Shown one piece after another: positions 8,217-17,147 of a DNA stretch of 64,000 nucleotides. The translations under genes and the position numbers were made by a program. The notes below the pieces were generated by a model. That model searched no databases. It was not told the origin of the DNA and was given only the letters and a program-made list of their open reading frames with translations. The DNA is from Candidatus Gastranaerophilales bacterium (lineage in GTDB: Bacteria > Cyanobacteriota > Vampirovibrionia > Gastranaerophilales > Gastranaerophilaceae): contig CALUQH010000003.1 in NCBI GenBank assembly GCA_944322885.1, positions 104,779 to 168,778 on the forward strand, given 5' to 3'. How positions within the stretch are numbered: the stretch's first letter is position 1; the number at the start of each line of letters is the position of its first letter.

Positions 8217-8804
8217 TTTGTTGCGGATTTCTATGCTTCTTTTTGCACAGTATTGGATTAACGTCATTCTGTCTTTGCTGTCGTTATATTCAAACCTTCC
8301 GGAAATGGTGTATCCGCCGTTTTCGTTCTTCTCAATTCTTATAGGTAAAAAGAAGCATTCAACGGATTGTTCTTCTGACAACGGAAGTATAATTGAATAT
8401 TTGCCTTCAATATTAATATTTTCATTTGTACGGCATTTCATACCGCCTGCAGAAATATCAAGAGTTGTTATTTTATGCGACATTCCATCGGCGTTTAAAT
8501 CTAAGTTATACACATATTTAATACGCGTATATTGACGTCTTTGTAAAAATCTATGTTTTGCCGGGCTTGCTACTTTGATTTTATTCCCCTCAATAGTTTC
8601 CGGATAAGAATCAAAATATAATGTACCATGCGTAGTCTGTGTATAAAATTCACAATAGTTATGACGCATTATACCTTTTGGTTCATACTCAAGCTCAACA
8701 GTAAAATATCTGGGTTCAACGTCAATAACAGTACCCTTATTTGCACATTTGAAATCAGCGGGAACAACCGTAATTTTTCTGTCTTTTTCAATTAATTCTC
8801 TCAT
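8214..8804 (-). CDS. PilZ-domain protein (predicted c-di-GMP receptor)
   Basis: The 196-residue protein has an N-terminal beta-rich region (1-80) like the YcgR-N/PilZN module, then a PilZ domain. Its two c-di-GMP signatures are present: RxxxR at R90-R94 in RRQYTR and DISAGG at 116-121. PilZ proteins bind cyclic di-GMP and tune motility, pili or exopolysaccharide. No diguanylate cyclase is in the window, so the signal source must lie elsewhere. The C-terminus ends inside a palindromic repeat. AGAGG precedes the ATG. Confidence 0.9.
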   Translation of the reverse strand: MRELIEKDRKITVVPADFKCANKGTVIDVEPRYFTVELEYEPKGIMRHNYCEFYTQTTHGTLYFDSYPETIEGNKIKVASPAKHRFLQRRQYTRIKYVYNLDLNADGMSHKITTLDISAGGMKCRTNENINIEGKYSIILPLSEEQSVECFFLPIRIEKNENGGYTISGRFEYNDSKDRMTLIQYCAKRSIEIRNK

Positions 8805-8862
8805 AAATTCCTCTTTCTTTAGATATATTCTACACTATTTTTAGTTGTTTGTCGATATGTTA

Positions 8863-8896
8863 AGAAAGAAAAGCCCTGATCATATGAGTCAGGGCC
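8863..8896 (-). terminator. Terminator-like hairpin
   Basis: GCCCTGA (8873-8879) pairs with TCAGGGC (8889-8895) and the minus strand continues TTTTCTTTCTT. A separate secY terminator lies 100 bases upstream on the same strand, so this one may end a short independent transcript. Confidence 0.6.
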
Positions 8897-8992
8897 AAAA
8901 TACTGAGCAATCAGAAGAGTTGAGGATTTACATTTATATAATACAGATTTTTATACCGCTTATCATTCAACTAAATAGCTATTATTTTTCGC
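8897..8992 (-). ncRNA. Candidate small RNA between two terminators
   Basis: About 95 bases lie between the secY terminator and a second T-tailed hairpin on the same strand. They contain a TATTAT box and no open frame with a start. A transcript from that box to the hairpin would be about 80 nt. This is inference from signal layout only. Confidence 0.25.
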
Positions 8993-9022
8993 AAAAAAAT
9001 AGCCCCTAAGTATTAGGGACTA
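8993..9022 (-). terminator. Terminator of the rpsE-rpmD-rplO-secY operon
   Basis: TAGTCCCTAA pairs with TTAGGGGCTA (ten pairs, one G-U) and is followed on the minus strand by T7, 23 bases after the secY stop. Confidence 0.85.
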
Positions 9023-9044
9023 CTTTTTTATTTTTTTATTATGT

Positions 9045-10382
9045 TTATTCCTTTAGGAAGGATTCATAATTTCTTGCCAGCAGGTGTGTTCTAACCTGAT
9101 TTATTAAATCAAGCGCTACACCGACCATGATTATTAATGATGTTGCACCGATACCCTGCAAGGTTTTGATATTCGTAATATAACTTGCAAGTGACGGAAC
9201 AAGTGCAATAATACCAAGTCCCATAGCTCCAATGAATGTTGTTTTTGTCAAAATTCTGTCAAGAGCTTCCGCTGTCGGTCTGCCGGGTTTGATACCCGGA
9301 ATGGATGAACCGTATTTCTTTAAGTTATCTGCAATATCTTTAGGCTGCATATTCGGCATGATTGAAGCGTAGAAAAATGTTAGTGCAACAATCAGCAAGA
9401 AATATAATACGTAATAAGTTATACCATCAGGACTTAAAAATTGGTTTAACTGTATAACAACGCTTTTAACAGCCTCGTTTTTGAAATTAGCCTGCCCCAC
9501 AAGACTTAAAACAGTCGAAGGGAAAAGCAAAATTGCAATTGCGAAGATAATCGGCATAACACCGCCGGGATTAAGTTTGAACGGTATAAATGAATTCATA
9601 CCGCCGTAAACTTTGTTTCCGACCTGTCTTTTAGGATTAACAATAATAACTTTTCTTACAGCTTCTTGCATTATTACAATGAAAATCATTGCTGCAAAGA
9701 AAATTAAAAGTAAAACTGCCAAGCCTAACTGCATCATAGAATTGTTTGCAACAATCTGTGCTGTTCTTGATGCATAAATCGGAATTCCTGATAAGATACC
9801 GATAAAGATTATTAAGGAACCGCCGTTTCCGATACCTTTTTCAGTAATGAGTTCAGAAATCCACATTACAAGAACAGAACCGGCCGTTAACACTACAATT
9901 GAACTTATAAAGAACATTACAGGGTTAACGTTAGGCAATACCGCACCCGGTAGATGGTGCAGATATAACATAAAGATTAATGATTGGAAAACTGCGAGTA
10001 CAACCGTGAACACACGAGTATACTGTGACAGTTTTCTTCTGCCTGCTTCTCCTTCCTCCTTCTGGAGTTTTTCCAGAGAAGGAATAACAACAGAAACAAG
10101 CTGGACGATAATTGATGATGTGATGTAAGGTCCTATACCTAATGCGAATATTGAAACTTTTCCAAGAGCACCGCCAGAGAACAAATCTAAAAATCCGATT
10201 ATGTTGTTACCCTGAGCGATATTTTGGAAAATTTGGTTGTTAATACCGAATAAAGGCATCTGAACCCCGAATCTGAATGCGGCAATCATCAGGAAGGTAA
10301 ACAATATTTTTTGTTTCAATCCGGAAGCATTCCACATTGATAATAAATCATCAGTTGTCGGCATTTTCATTTGTGGTGCCAT
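9045..10382 (-). CDS. secY: Protein translocase subunit SecY
   Basis: The 445-residue protein has ten predicted membrane segments and the SecY signature regions, for example the TM1 region FRFGVQMPLFGIN, the TM2 plug area with LDLFSGGALGKVSIFALGIGPYI, and the cytoplasmic loop with IKPGRPTAEALDRIL. SecY forms the membrane channel for Sec export and insertion. Its ATG overlaps the rplO stop by one base (TAATG), so translation is coupled. A terminator follows at once. The usual downstream adk, map and infA are not here. Confidence 0.98.
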   Translation of the reverse strand: MAPQMKMPTTDDLLSMWNASGLKQKILFTFLMIAAFRFGVQMPLFGINNQIFQNIAQGNNIIGFLDLFSGGALGKVSIFALGIGPYITSSIIVQLVSVVIPSLEKLQKEEGEAGRRKLSQYTRVFTVVLAVFQSLIFMLYLHHLPGAVLPNVNPVMFFISSIVVLTAGSVLVMWISELITEKGIGNGGSLIIFIGILSGIPIYASRTAQIVANNSMMQLGLAVLLLIFFAAMIFIVIMQEAVRKVIIVNPKRQVGNKVYGGMNSFIPFKLNPGGVMPIIFAIAILLFPSTVLSLVGQANFKNEAVKSVVIQLNQFLSPDGITYYVLYFLLIVALTFFYASIMPNMQPKDIADNLKKYGSSIPGIKPGRPTAEALDRILTKTTFIGAMGLGIIALVPSLASYITNIKTLQGIGATSLIIMVGVALDLINQVRTHLLARNYESFLKE

Positions 10383-10828
10383 TATACTAACTCAACCTTT
10401 CCGCCTGCTTTTTCGATTTTTTCTTTTGCTGATGGTGTTACATAACAAGCTTTTACAGTAACAGCACCTTTTAATTCGCCGTTACCTAAAACTCTTAAAC
10501 CAACGCATGAAGGATGTACTCTGCCTGCTTCTTTCAAAATTTCAAGAGAAACTTCTTTCAAACCGTACTGAGCAATTCTGCCGACATTGATTTCAGCATA
10601 TTGAAGCTGGTTGATAAGTTTAAAGCCTTTTAATTTTGGCATTTGTCTGTAACCCGGCATCTGTCCGCCTTCAAAACCTCTTTTTGCAGAGCTTCCTGAA
10701 CGCTGGCCTTCACCGTTGTGACCGCGGCAAGATGTTTTACCTCTGCCTGATGAACGGCCTCTGCCTACTCTTTTAATTTTATGTGTTGAACCTTCTGCAG
10801 GTCTTAAATCTTCTAATGTAATTGTCAT
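10382..10828 (-). CDS. rplO: 50S ribosomal protein L15
   Basis: The product begins MTITLEDLRPAEGSTHKIKR and carries the basic Gly/Arg-rich GRGRSSGRGKTSCRGHNGEG segment typical of L15, which binds 23S rRNA late in 50S assembly. I start at 10828, where AAAGGAAAT precedes the ATG; the open frame extends 11 codons further without an RBS. The length of 148 residues is normal. It is third in the local ribosomal cluster and couples to secY. Confidence 0.97.
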   Translation of the reverse strand: MTITLEDLRPAEGSTHKIKRVGRGRSSGRGKTSCRGHNGEGQRSGSSAKRGFEGGQMPGYRQMPKLKGFKLINQLQYAEINVGRIAQYGLKEVSLEILKEAGRVHPSCVGLRVLGNGELKGAVTVKACYVTPSAKEKIEKAGGKVELV

Positions 10829-10924
10829 TTTAATTTCCTTTCTTATTACTGCGCCCAACATTAAACTATGTTTGGCTTGCTCGCTTTCACTATCGCCATA
10901 AGGCTGTACGCAATTATGCAGATT

Positions 10925-11116
10925 TTACTCAACAATTGTAACTAAGTGAGGTACTTTATTTACCATACCTAAAATAGTTGCACTGTTGTAGTGTTCTACA
11001 ATTTGATTTTGTTTTTTCAAACCTAAACCGGCAACAACTCTGCGCTGTTTTTCAGAAGCACCGATAAGGCTGCCTGTAAGCTTGATTTTAATTTGTTTTA
11101 ATTCTGTTTTTGCCAT
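10925..11116 (-). CDS. rpmD: 50S ribosomal protein L30
   Basis: This 63-residue protein contains IKIKLTGSLIGASEKQRRVVAGLGLKK, the standard L30 signature, and ends with the HLVTIVE strand. The family is usually about 60 residues. It lies between rpsE and rplO in the conserved spc order, with gaps of about 75 and 96 bases that are longer than typical for this operon. Confidence 0.97.
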   Translation of the reverse strand: MAKTELKQIKIKLTGSLIGASEKQRRVVAGLGLKKQNQIVEHYNSATILGMVNKVPHLVTIVE

Positions 11117-11192
11117 TTTATTTTTCCTTATATCTTATAATACGAAATTTGGTTAATATAATAAATAACCTGATTGGCTACGTGTGTAGCAC

Positions 11193-11870
11193 CTAATTTA
11201 GTAATTCAGCCATTGTTAAGCCGCGTTTTGAAGCAACTTCAGAAAACGGAGTTAGTTTTTGAAGAGCATCTAATGTAGCATTTGCTGCGTTAAGCGGGGA
11301 TTTTGAACCTAAAGATTTTGAAAGAATATTTTCAATACCTGCAAGTTCAAGAACTAAACGAACAGCACCGCCGGCGATAATACCTGTACCTTGAGAAGCC
11401 GGTTTAAGCATTACAGCACCTGCTCCTGAACGTCCTGTAATCGGGTGAGGAATAGTTGTTTTGAAAATAGGAACTGTGATAAGATTTTTTCTTCCGTCAG
11501 CAATTGCTTTTTGAATAGCAATAATAACTTCTGCAGCTTTAGCACAGCCTACGCCAACCTGTCCTTTTTTATTTCCTACAATAACAATTGCACGGAAACT
11601 TAATTTTTTACCGCCTTTAACAACTTTTGTTACACGGCTGATTTGAACAACACGTTCAACCCATTCTGATTGAGGTTTTTCTTCTGTTGTTTCGATTTTT
11701 TGTTTTTTGCCGCCTCTAGATCTTCTTTTAGAAGGTCTTTCTTCTTCAGCAGGCAATTCTTCAACTTTAACTTCTTCAACAACTTCTTCTGCCTGAGCAG
11801 TTTCTGTATCTTTAACTACATTATCTGCAGCAGCTTCTACGTTCATTTCGTCTTTGTTTTCTAAATCCAT
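11193..11870 (-). CDS. rpsE: 30S ribosomal protein S5 with acidic N-terminal extension
   Basis: The S5 core starts near residue 70 ([18 protein letters not shown]) and includes [17 protein letters not shown] and the C-terminal [20 protein letters not shown]5 contributes to decoding accuracy and the mRNA entry site. The 225 residues exceed the usual 165 or so because of about 65 added N-terminal residues, Glu/Val-rich and then Lys/Arg-rich ([12 protein letters not shown]). It is the first gene of this cluster; rplR, which normally precedes it, is absent. ATTTAAAGCC-rich noncoding sequence of about 185 bases upstream must hold its promoter. Confidence 0.97.
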   Translation of the reverse strand: MDLENKDEMNVEAAADNVVKDTETAQAEEVVEEVKVEELPAEEERPSKRRSRGGKKQKIETTEEKPQSEWVERVVQISRVTKVVKGGKKLSFRAIVIVGNKKGQVGVGCAKAAEVIIAIQKAIADGRKNLITVPIFKTTIPHPITGRSGAGAVMLKPASQGTGIIAGGAVRLVLELAGIENILSKSLGSKSPLNAANATLDALQKLTPFSEVASKRGLTMAELLN

Positions 11871-11992
11871 TGATTTTTACCTTTCATTTTAGTTTGAATT
11901 TTATATGTACTGAATATACCAAAATAAAGCTATTTAAAGCCTATGGTAAAATATTCGTGAGTAACTTTTCTGACAGAATATATAATAACAAT

Positions 11993-12028
11993 AAAAAGAT
12001 TATAATGCAAGTGCTTTGCAATCTTTTT
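11993..12028. terminator. Terminator of the 12058-12606 gene
   Basis: Nested inverted repeats AAAAAGAT/ATCTTTTT and TGCAA/TTGCA form a long hairpin with T-runs on both strands. It lies 30 bases after the stop of the minus-strand gene and upstream of the rpsE promoter region. Confidence 0.75.
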
Positions 12029-12057
12029 ATTTAATTTCTTAATTATCAGTTTTAAAC

Positions 12058-12606
12058 TTATAATTTACCGCTTTTTACTTCATCTAAAAATTCATTAAAA
12101 GAAACTTTTTTTGCATTATTTTTTTCTAAAAAGTTTTTGAATTGAGGTAATTTTTTGTCAGCAAAATTTTTCATAACCAATGATCTGATTAAGTGTTTCG
12201 GACATTCTGAAACACCTTTGAAGATACTTTTGTTACAGGTAAGATAAGCGGGTAAAAAAGAAAATAGAAAGTCTTTTATAGTTTTACGCGTATATTTAGC
12301 CTTATCTTTGCCGGTCATTACAATTATCGGAAGCTGTTTTATTTTTTCAATATCAACCAAACCGTATTTTTGAGCATTTAAAAATGCCCATCTTGTAGAT
12401 GTCCTTTCTTCTTTTCCAATTTTTATTAATGAATTTTGAAAAGCTGCATGGTGGAATGATTCTGCTCGGATAATTAAATTTTTCGAACAGAAATCTTTGA
12501 ATTCGTTAACAAATTTTACATACTGTTCAGGTTTGCTTTCAACAATTCTTATTGAAGTAAACCCCGGATTATACCTATTTGGATTATTATAATTAACTGT
12601 TATCAT
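12058..12606 (-). CDS. Hypothetical protein
   Basis: The 182-residue product starts MITVNYNNPNRYNPGFTSIR and is basic with mixed helix and strand. I recognise no domain. I use the ATG at 12606; the slightly longer frame begins with TTG, and AAAGAAAG lies 10-15 bases before the ATG. The N-terminal pattern, short and Asn-rich up to a Phe-Thr pair (GFTS), resembles the 15063-15449 protein (AFTAKF). This may be a lineage-specific N-terminal motif. There is no signal peptide or membrane segment. Confidence 0.7.
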   Translation of the reverse strand: MITVNYNNPNRYNPGFTSIRIVESKPEQYVKFVNEFKDFCSKNLIIRAESFHHAAFQNSLIKIGKEERTSTRWAFLNAQKYGLVDIEKIKQLPIIVMTGKDKAKYTRKTIKDFLFSFLPAYLTCNKSIFKGVSECPKHLIRSLVMKNFADKKLPQFKNFLEKNNAKKVSFNEFLDEVKSGKL

Positions 12607-12658
12607 AGCGAACAATTCTTTCTTTGTGAATTAATAAAACATCTAAAAAATTGTTTTG

Positions 12659-14146
12659 TTATTTCAAAATGTTTTCAAGAGTTTTAATCATACAAGATTT
12701 AAACCTATCACATTCGTCTTTGTTTTTTGCCTCAAATCTTAGAGTAAATACAGGTTCTGTATTGCTTTGTCTGATTAAAGCAAAACCTCCGTCAAAAACA
12801 ATTCTCATACCGTCAAGAGTAATAATATCCTTAATATCAGAACCAAACATATTTCTATTTGCATCAACGCAATGTTTGAACTGTTCCAGAACTTCTTTTT
12901 TCTTTTCATTCGGGCAAGGAAATCTTACTTCTTCGGATGAACAGACATTGTCAAATGCTTTAAGCATATCGGATATTTTAAAATTTGGATTATTCTTTTT
13001 GTGTTTTGCAATAATTTCTATAATCCTGCATCCCGCATATATTGCATCATCAAATCCGTAATACCTGTCTTTGAAGAACGTATGTCCGCTCATTTCACCT
13101 GCAAGAATGGCCCCTGTCTCTTTCATTTTATCTTTAATATACCCGTGTCCCGTTTTACACATCACTGCGTTACCGCCAAGTTTATTTATTTCATCGTATA
13201 AAACTTGTGAACACTTGACCTCACTTACTATAGTAGGACAGGTACCGTTCTTTTTACAGTCGTTTATCAAATCCTGAGCATATATTAAAAGAAGTTTATC
13301 TCCTGTTAAAAATTTTCCATTTTCGTCCACAACTCCAATTCTGTCGCTGTCGCCGTCGTACGCAATTCCAAGGTCTGCTTTATTATCAATAACCGCTTTC
13401 TTTAAAGTATCCAGAGTTTTTTCAACACTCGGGTTGGGATGGTGATTAGGAAAGTTGCCGTCAGGTTCGGAGAATAATTCTATAACTTCACATCCCAATT
13501 CTCTGTATAGTTTTGGGCCTACTACACCGCCTGTTGCATTTGCACTGTCTACTACAACTTTTATTCCCGTACCTATTTTGCCGAATTTATGCTTCATTTC
13601 ATTTATATACTTAGGAATAATATTGTATTCTTTAACCTTACCTGTATTGCTAAATTCCGGTTCAGCCTTTAAGATATCTGTAACATTAATTGGTTCAAAT
13701 ATTTTAAAAGTTTCTTCTTTTACTTCTGCAATTTGTTTTTCGGTAAGTGTACGTTTATTATAAGTCATTTTTAAGCCGTTATATTCTTTCGGATTATGGC
13801 TTGCAGTAATAATGAGGGCAGACGTAACATCTTTTCCTTCCGTAATTTCTTTTGGTAAACCTGCAGCTTCGCTGTAATAACCTATTGGTGTAGGTGCGAG
13901 GCCTAAATTAACAACATTGGCTCCGGTCGATATGATACCTTTTTCTAAAGCCTTTTCAAGCACAGGAGAATGCAATCTTGCATCACGGGTAATTGTTATC
14001 CACATATCAGATTCCGGTTTCGAGGTCTGTTTTTTTAGCCATTCAACAAATCCGCGTCCTGTATTGTAAAATAATTCTTCAGTTATATCTTCACCGTATA
14101 TTCCGCGAATATCATTTTTACCGAATGCGTGTTCATATTTTTTCAT
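12659..14146 (-). CDS. Phosphomannomutase/phosphoglucomutase
   Basis: This 495-residue protein belongs to the alpha-D-phosphohexomutase superfamily, ManB/AlgC type. It has the phosphoserine loop ITASHNPKEYNG, the metal-binding loop YDGDSDRIG, the sugar-binding loop GEMSGHTFF, and a C-terminal phosphate-binding segment with RQSNTEP. The reaction interconverts hexose 1- and 6-phosphates and feeds nucleotide-sugar synthesis and glycogen metabolism. GGGGAG lies about nine bases before the ATG. The start region is divergent from the sugar permease at 14185. Confidence 0.95.
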   Translation of the reverse strand: MKKYEHAFGKNDIRGIYGEDITEELFYNTGRGFVEWLKKQTSKPESDMWITITRDARLHSPVLEKALEKGIISTGANVVNLGLAPTPIGYYSEAAGLPKEITEGKDVTSALIITASHNPKEYNGLKMTYNKRTLTEKQIAEVKEETFKIFEPINVTDILKAEPEFSNTGKVKEYNIIPKYINEMKHKFGKIGTGIKVVVDSANATGGVVGPKLYRELGCEVIELFSEPDGNFPNHHPNPSVEKTLDTLKKAVIDNKADLGIAYDGDSDRIGVVDENGKFLTGDKLLLIYAQDLINDCKKNGTCPTIVSEVKCSQVLYDEINKLGGNAVMCKTGHGYIKDKMKETGAILAGEMSGHTFFKDRYYGFDDAIYAGCRIIEIIAKHKKNNPNFKISDMLKAFDNVCSSEEVRFPCPNEKKKEVLEQFKHCVDANRNMFGSDIKDIITLDGMRIVFDGGFALIRQSNTEPVFTLRFEAKNKDECDRFKSCMIKTLENILK

Positions 14147-14172
14147 ATTAAGTCTCCCCTAGTTTATTATTG

Positions 14173-14178
14173 TATAAT
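14173..14178 (+). promoter_or_regulatory. -10 box TATAAT, six bases before the permease ATG
   Basis: The plus strand reads TATAAT, then TATAGC, then ATG. No RBS is present between the divergent phosphomutase start and this ATG, so the message is predicted to be leaderless. Confidence 0.6.
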
Positions 14179-14184
14179 TATAGC

Positions 14185-15066
14185 ATGAAAAAATTTCTTG
14201 AAAAATTCTCTAACAGCGAAAAATTCGCCGGTTGGGTATTTATTCTGCCGGCCTTGGCAGGAACATTTATTTTTATTATTATTCCTGTAATTTGTTCTTT
14301 TGGGCTAAGTTTTACTAAGTGGGATTTGCTAAATCCTATTAAATTTGTGGGATTGGAAAATTACAAATTATTATTTCAAGAACAATTATTTTATAAAATA
14401 TTATTAAATACAGTTATTTTTGCCATGTCTACATCAATTTTGGGCGTTATAATTCCGTTAATTTTAGCCTGTATTTTAAACTCTAAAATAAGAGGCTCGG
14501 AATTTTATAAAACTGCATATTTTCTTCCGTTCATTACACCTATGATTGTAATAGGTGTTGTATGGGAATGGATATTTGACCCTAATATAGGAATACTTAA
14601 TCATTTATTAAATTTACATATAAACTGGCTTTATGATACTCATTTTGCAATGCCTGCATTGATAATTGTTTCAGTATGGAAGCTTATAGGATACAACATG
14701 GTGATATTTTTAAGTTCCTTGAGTACAATATCACAAAGTATGTTTGAGGCTGCTAAAATTGACGGTGCAACTCCGGCTCAGACTTTTATTAATGTAACTG
14801 TACCGCTTCTGTCACCAAGCATATTTTTCGTCGTAATAATTACGGCCATAAGTTCATTTCAGATATTTGATTTAATATATTTGATGACTCAGGGTGGACC
14901 TTTGGACAGTACAAATGTTCTTGTATATTCAATATACAAAAATGCTTTTGAATATTTTAACGTAGGCAAAGCTTCCGCTATTGCCTACGTTTTATTCATA
15001 ATTATCCTCGTATTAACTCTTTTCCAATGGTCATTGCGTAAAAGACTTGTATACAATGAAGATTAA
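14185..15066 (+). CDS. Sugar ABC transporter permease (MalF/UgpA type)
   Basis: The 293-residue protein has six membrane segments and the EAA loop EAAKIDGATPAQTFINVTVP that docks the ATPase. It matches the first permease of CUT1-type carbohydrate importers. The partner permease, binding protein and ATPase are not nearby, so it is an orphan and must pair with proteins encoded elsewhere. I start at 14185 (MKKFLEKF) because of the TATAAT box six bases upstream. Its stop overlaps by four bases the end of the convergent gene at 15063. Confidence 0.92.
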   Translation: MKKFLEKFSNSEKFAGWVFILPALAGTFIFIIIPVICSFGLSFTKWDLLNPIKFVGLENYKLLFQEQLFYKILLNTVIFAMSTSILGVIIPLILACILNSKIRGSEFYKTAYFLPFITPMIVIGVVWEWIFDPNIGILNHLLNLHINWLYDTHFAMPALIIVSVWKLIGYNMVIFLSSLSTISQSMFEAAKIDGATPAQTFINVTVPLLSPSIFFVVIITAISSFQIFDLIYLMTQGGPLDSTNVLVYSIYKNAFEYFNVGKASAIAYVLFIIILVLTLFQWSLRKRLVYNED

Positions 15067-15449
15067 ACGTTTATATCTGATGTATAATTTTTCATTATAT
15101 CATTTGCAGATATGTTTTCTTTGACATTCCCGCCTATGAGTTTTCTAAATTTTGCACCTAATGTGCCAAGATCTAAAATACCATTGAATGATGCCTCTGC
15201 TGGATTTTGTGCGGTCGAATTATATACAGATTTTTTACCCATTGTAAAATTTGAGAATACATGTCCGTTGTTTGCACCGTGCACAATTAAAATATCGCCT
15301 TCGTTAGCTTTTTTAATATTATTCAATGCACTATCAAGTGCTCTTAGCTGTTTGGTATTTGCAGCATAGTCAACAACTTCTTTAAAAGCTTTGTTAGGGA
15401 TAAATTTTGCAGTAAATGCGGGGTGGTTACATTTTTTAGAAATTTCCAT
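15063..15449 (-). CDS. Hypothetical protein
   Basis: The 128-residue protein begins MEISKKCNHPAFTAKFIPNK and has a predicted mixed alpha/beta fold with DILIVHGANNGHVFSNF. I do not recognise the family. A good AGGAGG precedes the ATG at about seven bases. The N-terminal AFTAKF pattern recalls the GFTS of the 12058-12606 protein. The gene is monocistronic and convergent with the permease. Confidence 0.7.
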   Translation of the reverse strand: MEISKKCNHPAFTAKFIPNKAFKEVVDYAANTKQLRALDSALNNIKKANEGDILIVHGANNGHVFSNFTMGKKSVYNSTAQNPAEASFNGILDLGTLGAKFRKLIGGNVKENISANDIMKNYTSDINV

Positions 15450-15594
15450 TATTGCCTCCTTATTTTGTATTGATATTTAAAAGCAGTAAAAATTTTTTTT
15501 GCTAAAAAATAAATTTTTGTAACAAAAATCATGATTTATTTAAAGAAAAAGTATATATATACCGTTATAAATCATGAGCAAGGGAGTGTATATT

Positions 15595-15735
15595 ATGTAT
15601 GATGATTTAAGAAATGAAAAAATTGTTATTGAAATAATCAATCTTGTAGATGGTATTGAACAGTTTGAAAATGATGTAGATGCGTATTGCGCCTTTATGA
15701 AAGAGGTTATTTTGAATACATCAGGACTTAATTAG
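15595..15735 (+). CDS. Small acidic protein, 46 residues
   Basis: A 46-codon frame, MYDDLRNEKIVIEIINLVDG and onward, follows AAGGGAG at a normal distance from the ATG. An in-frame ATG seven codons earlier lacks an RBS. The product is acidic and helical (pattern LVDGIEQFENDVDAYCAFM). Upstream are a near-palindromic TTTTTGTAACAAAAA and an AT-rich stretch GTATATATATACC, like the upstream regions of other small lineage-specific genes here. No family is recognised. Confidence 0.6.
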   Translation: MYDDLRNEKIVIEIINLVDGIEQFENDVDAYCAFMKEVILNTSGLN

Positions 15736-15785
15736 TAATGTTGATAATTGTTTTATATTCAAAAACCTGCTAAATTAAATTTGTT

Positions 15786-17147
15786 ATGAAAATAGTAATT
15801 ATCGGAGGCGTAGCCGCAGGCGCAAAAGCTGCGGCAAAATCACGCAGGGAACTGCCTGACGCTGAAATTAATTTATATACGGATGATACGCACGTTTCAT
15901 ATTCAGCCTGCGGACTTCCCTACTATATTGAAGGGAATTTTGAGGACTACAAATTGCTTCTTGTCCGTTCGCCAGAGGAATTTGAAGAAAAAAATATTCA
16001 TATCCACTTGAGGCACAGAGCAGTAAAAATTATACCTGAATCAAAGCAGGTGCTTATTCAGAATTTGGACTCCCAAAAAGCTTTCTTGACGGAATATGAC
16101 AAATTGATAATTGCAACCGGTGCAAGACCGATTGTTCCTAAGATTAAAAATGTAAACCTGCCTAATGTTTTTACATTGAGAAAAATTGAGGACGGGATTG
16201 CTATAAAAGAAAAAGCTCTTAAATCAAAACATGCAACAATTGTCGGAGCCGGTTATATAGGGATAGAACTTTTAGAGGCATTTGTCCGGCAAAATTTGCA
16301 TGTTACTGTTTGTGAATATTCCCCGCAGATTGTGAATTTTTTTGATGAGGATATGTCAAAGTTAATAGAAGAACAGCTTAAATCTATAAGCAACGGCAGA
16401 TTTGATATATATACCTCTGAACTTGTAACTGAATTTTCCGGGGATGCAAACGGTATTAATGGAGTACAGACAGGTTCCGGCAGAGAATTCCAAACTGACC
16501 TTGTCGTTTTGTGTGCCGGAGTTACTCCAAATGTAGAAATTGCAAAGGAAGCAGGAATAGAACTTGGTATTACTGGTGCAATAAGCGTTAATGATAAAAT
16601 GGAAACAAGTATAAAGGATATCTATGCCTGCGGTGACTGCGTAGAATCAAATCTTGTTGTCAGCAATACAAGAATATGGATGCCGCTTGGTTCAAATGCT
16701 AACAAACAGGGCCGAACCGCAGCAATTAACGCCTGCGGTGGAGATGATAAATTTGGCGGTGTTCTTGCATCTGCTGTTACAAGGTGTTTAAATCTTACAA
16801 TGTCAATGACCGGATTAACTCAAAAAAAAGCTCTGGCACTCGGTTATAATCCTGTTTCAGTTACAGTAACCAAAAATGACAAGGTAGGCTATATGCCTGA
16901 TGTGAACAATATAACATTAAAACTTATTGCCGATTATGACAGCGGACAAATTTTGGGAGCACAGGCCGTCGGGGCAGGAGATGCGGATAAGAGGATTAAT
17001 GCTCTTACGGCTGCGCTGCTGGCTAAAATGTCTGTGGCAGAATTCTACAAAAATGATTTAACTTATGCGCCGCCGTATTCTCCGACAATTGACCCTCTTT
17101 TGAATGCAGCCCAAATTCTTGCAGGGAAAATTAAGCCAAAAGTTTAG
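15786..17147 (+). CDS. FAD/NAD(P)-dependent CoA-disulfide reductase or NADH oxidase family
   Basis: The 453-residue protein has an N-terminal FAD-binding GGVAAGAKAAA motif (8-18), a single redox-active cysteine in SYSACGLPYY (Cys42), an NAD-binding VGAGYIGIELLEA motif, and the second FAD motif IYACGDCVE. A single cysteine instead of a CxxxxC pair is typical of the NADH oxidase, NADH peroxidase and CoA-disulfide reductase group. It probably defends against oxygen or disulfide stress, which suits an anaerobe; the exact substrate is undecided. No rhodanese domain is attached. Its end overlaps the convergent oxidoreductase by 17 bases. Confidence 0.9.
   Translation: MKIVIIGGVAAGAKAAAKSRRELPDAEINLYTDDTHVSYSACGLPYYIEGNFEDYKLLLVRSPEEFEEKNIHIHLRHRAVKIIPESKQVLIQNLDSQKAFLTEYDKLIIATGARPIVPKIKNVNLPNVFTLRKIEDGIAIKEKALKSKHATIVGAGYIGIELLEAFVRQNLHVTVCEYSPQIVNFFDEDMSKLIEEQLKSISNGRFDIYTSELVTEFSGDANGINGVQTGSGREFQTDLVVLCAGVTPNVEIAKEAGIELGITGAISVNDKMETSIKDIYACGDCVESNLVVSNTRIWMPLGSNANKQGRTAAINACGGDDKFGGVLASAVTRCLNLTMSMTGLTQKKALALGYNPVSVTVTKNDKVGYMPDVNNITLKLIADYDSGQILGAQAVGAGDADKRINALTAALLAKMSVAEFYKNDLTYAPPYSPTIDPLLNAAQILAGKIKPKV

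Noticed and set aside
8191..8535. Plus-strand open frame of 114 codons
   Set aside because: It is antisense to the well-supported PilZ gene and begins inside the palindromic repeats, so it is treated as a shadow.
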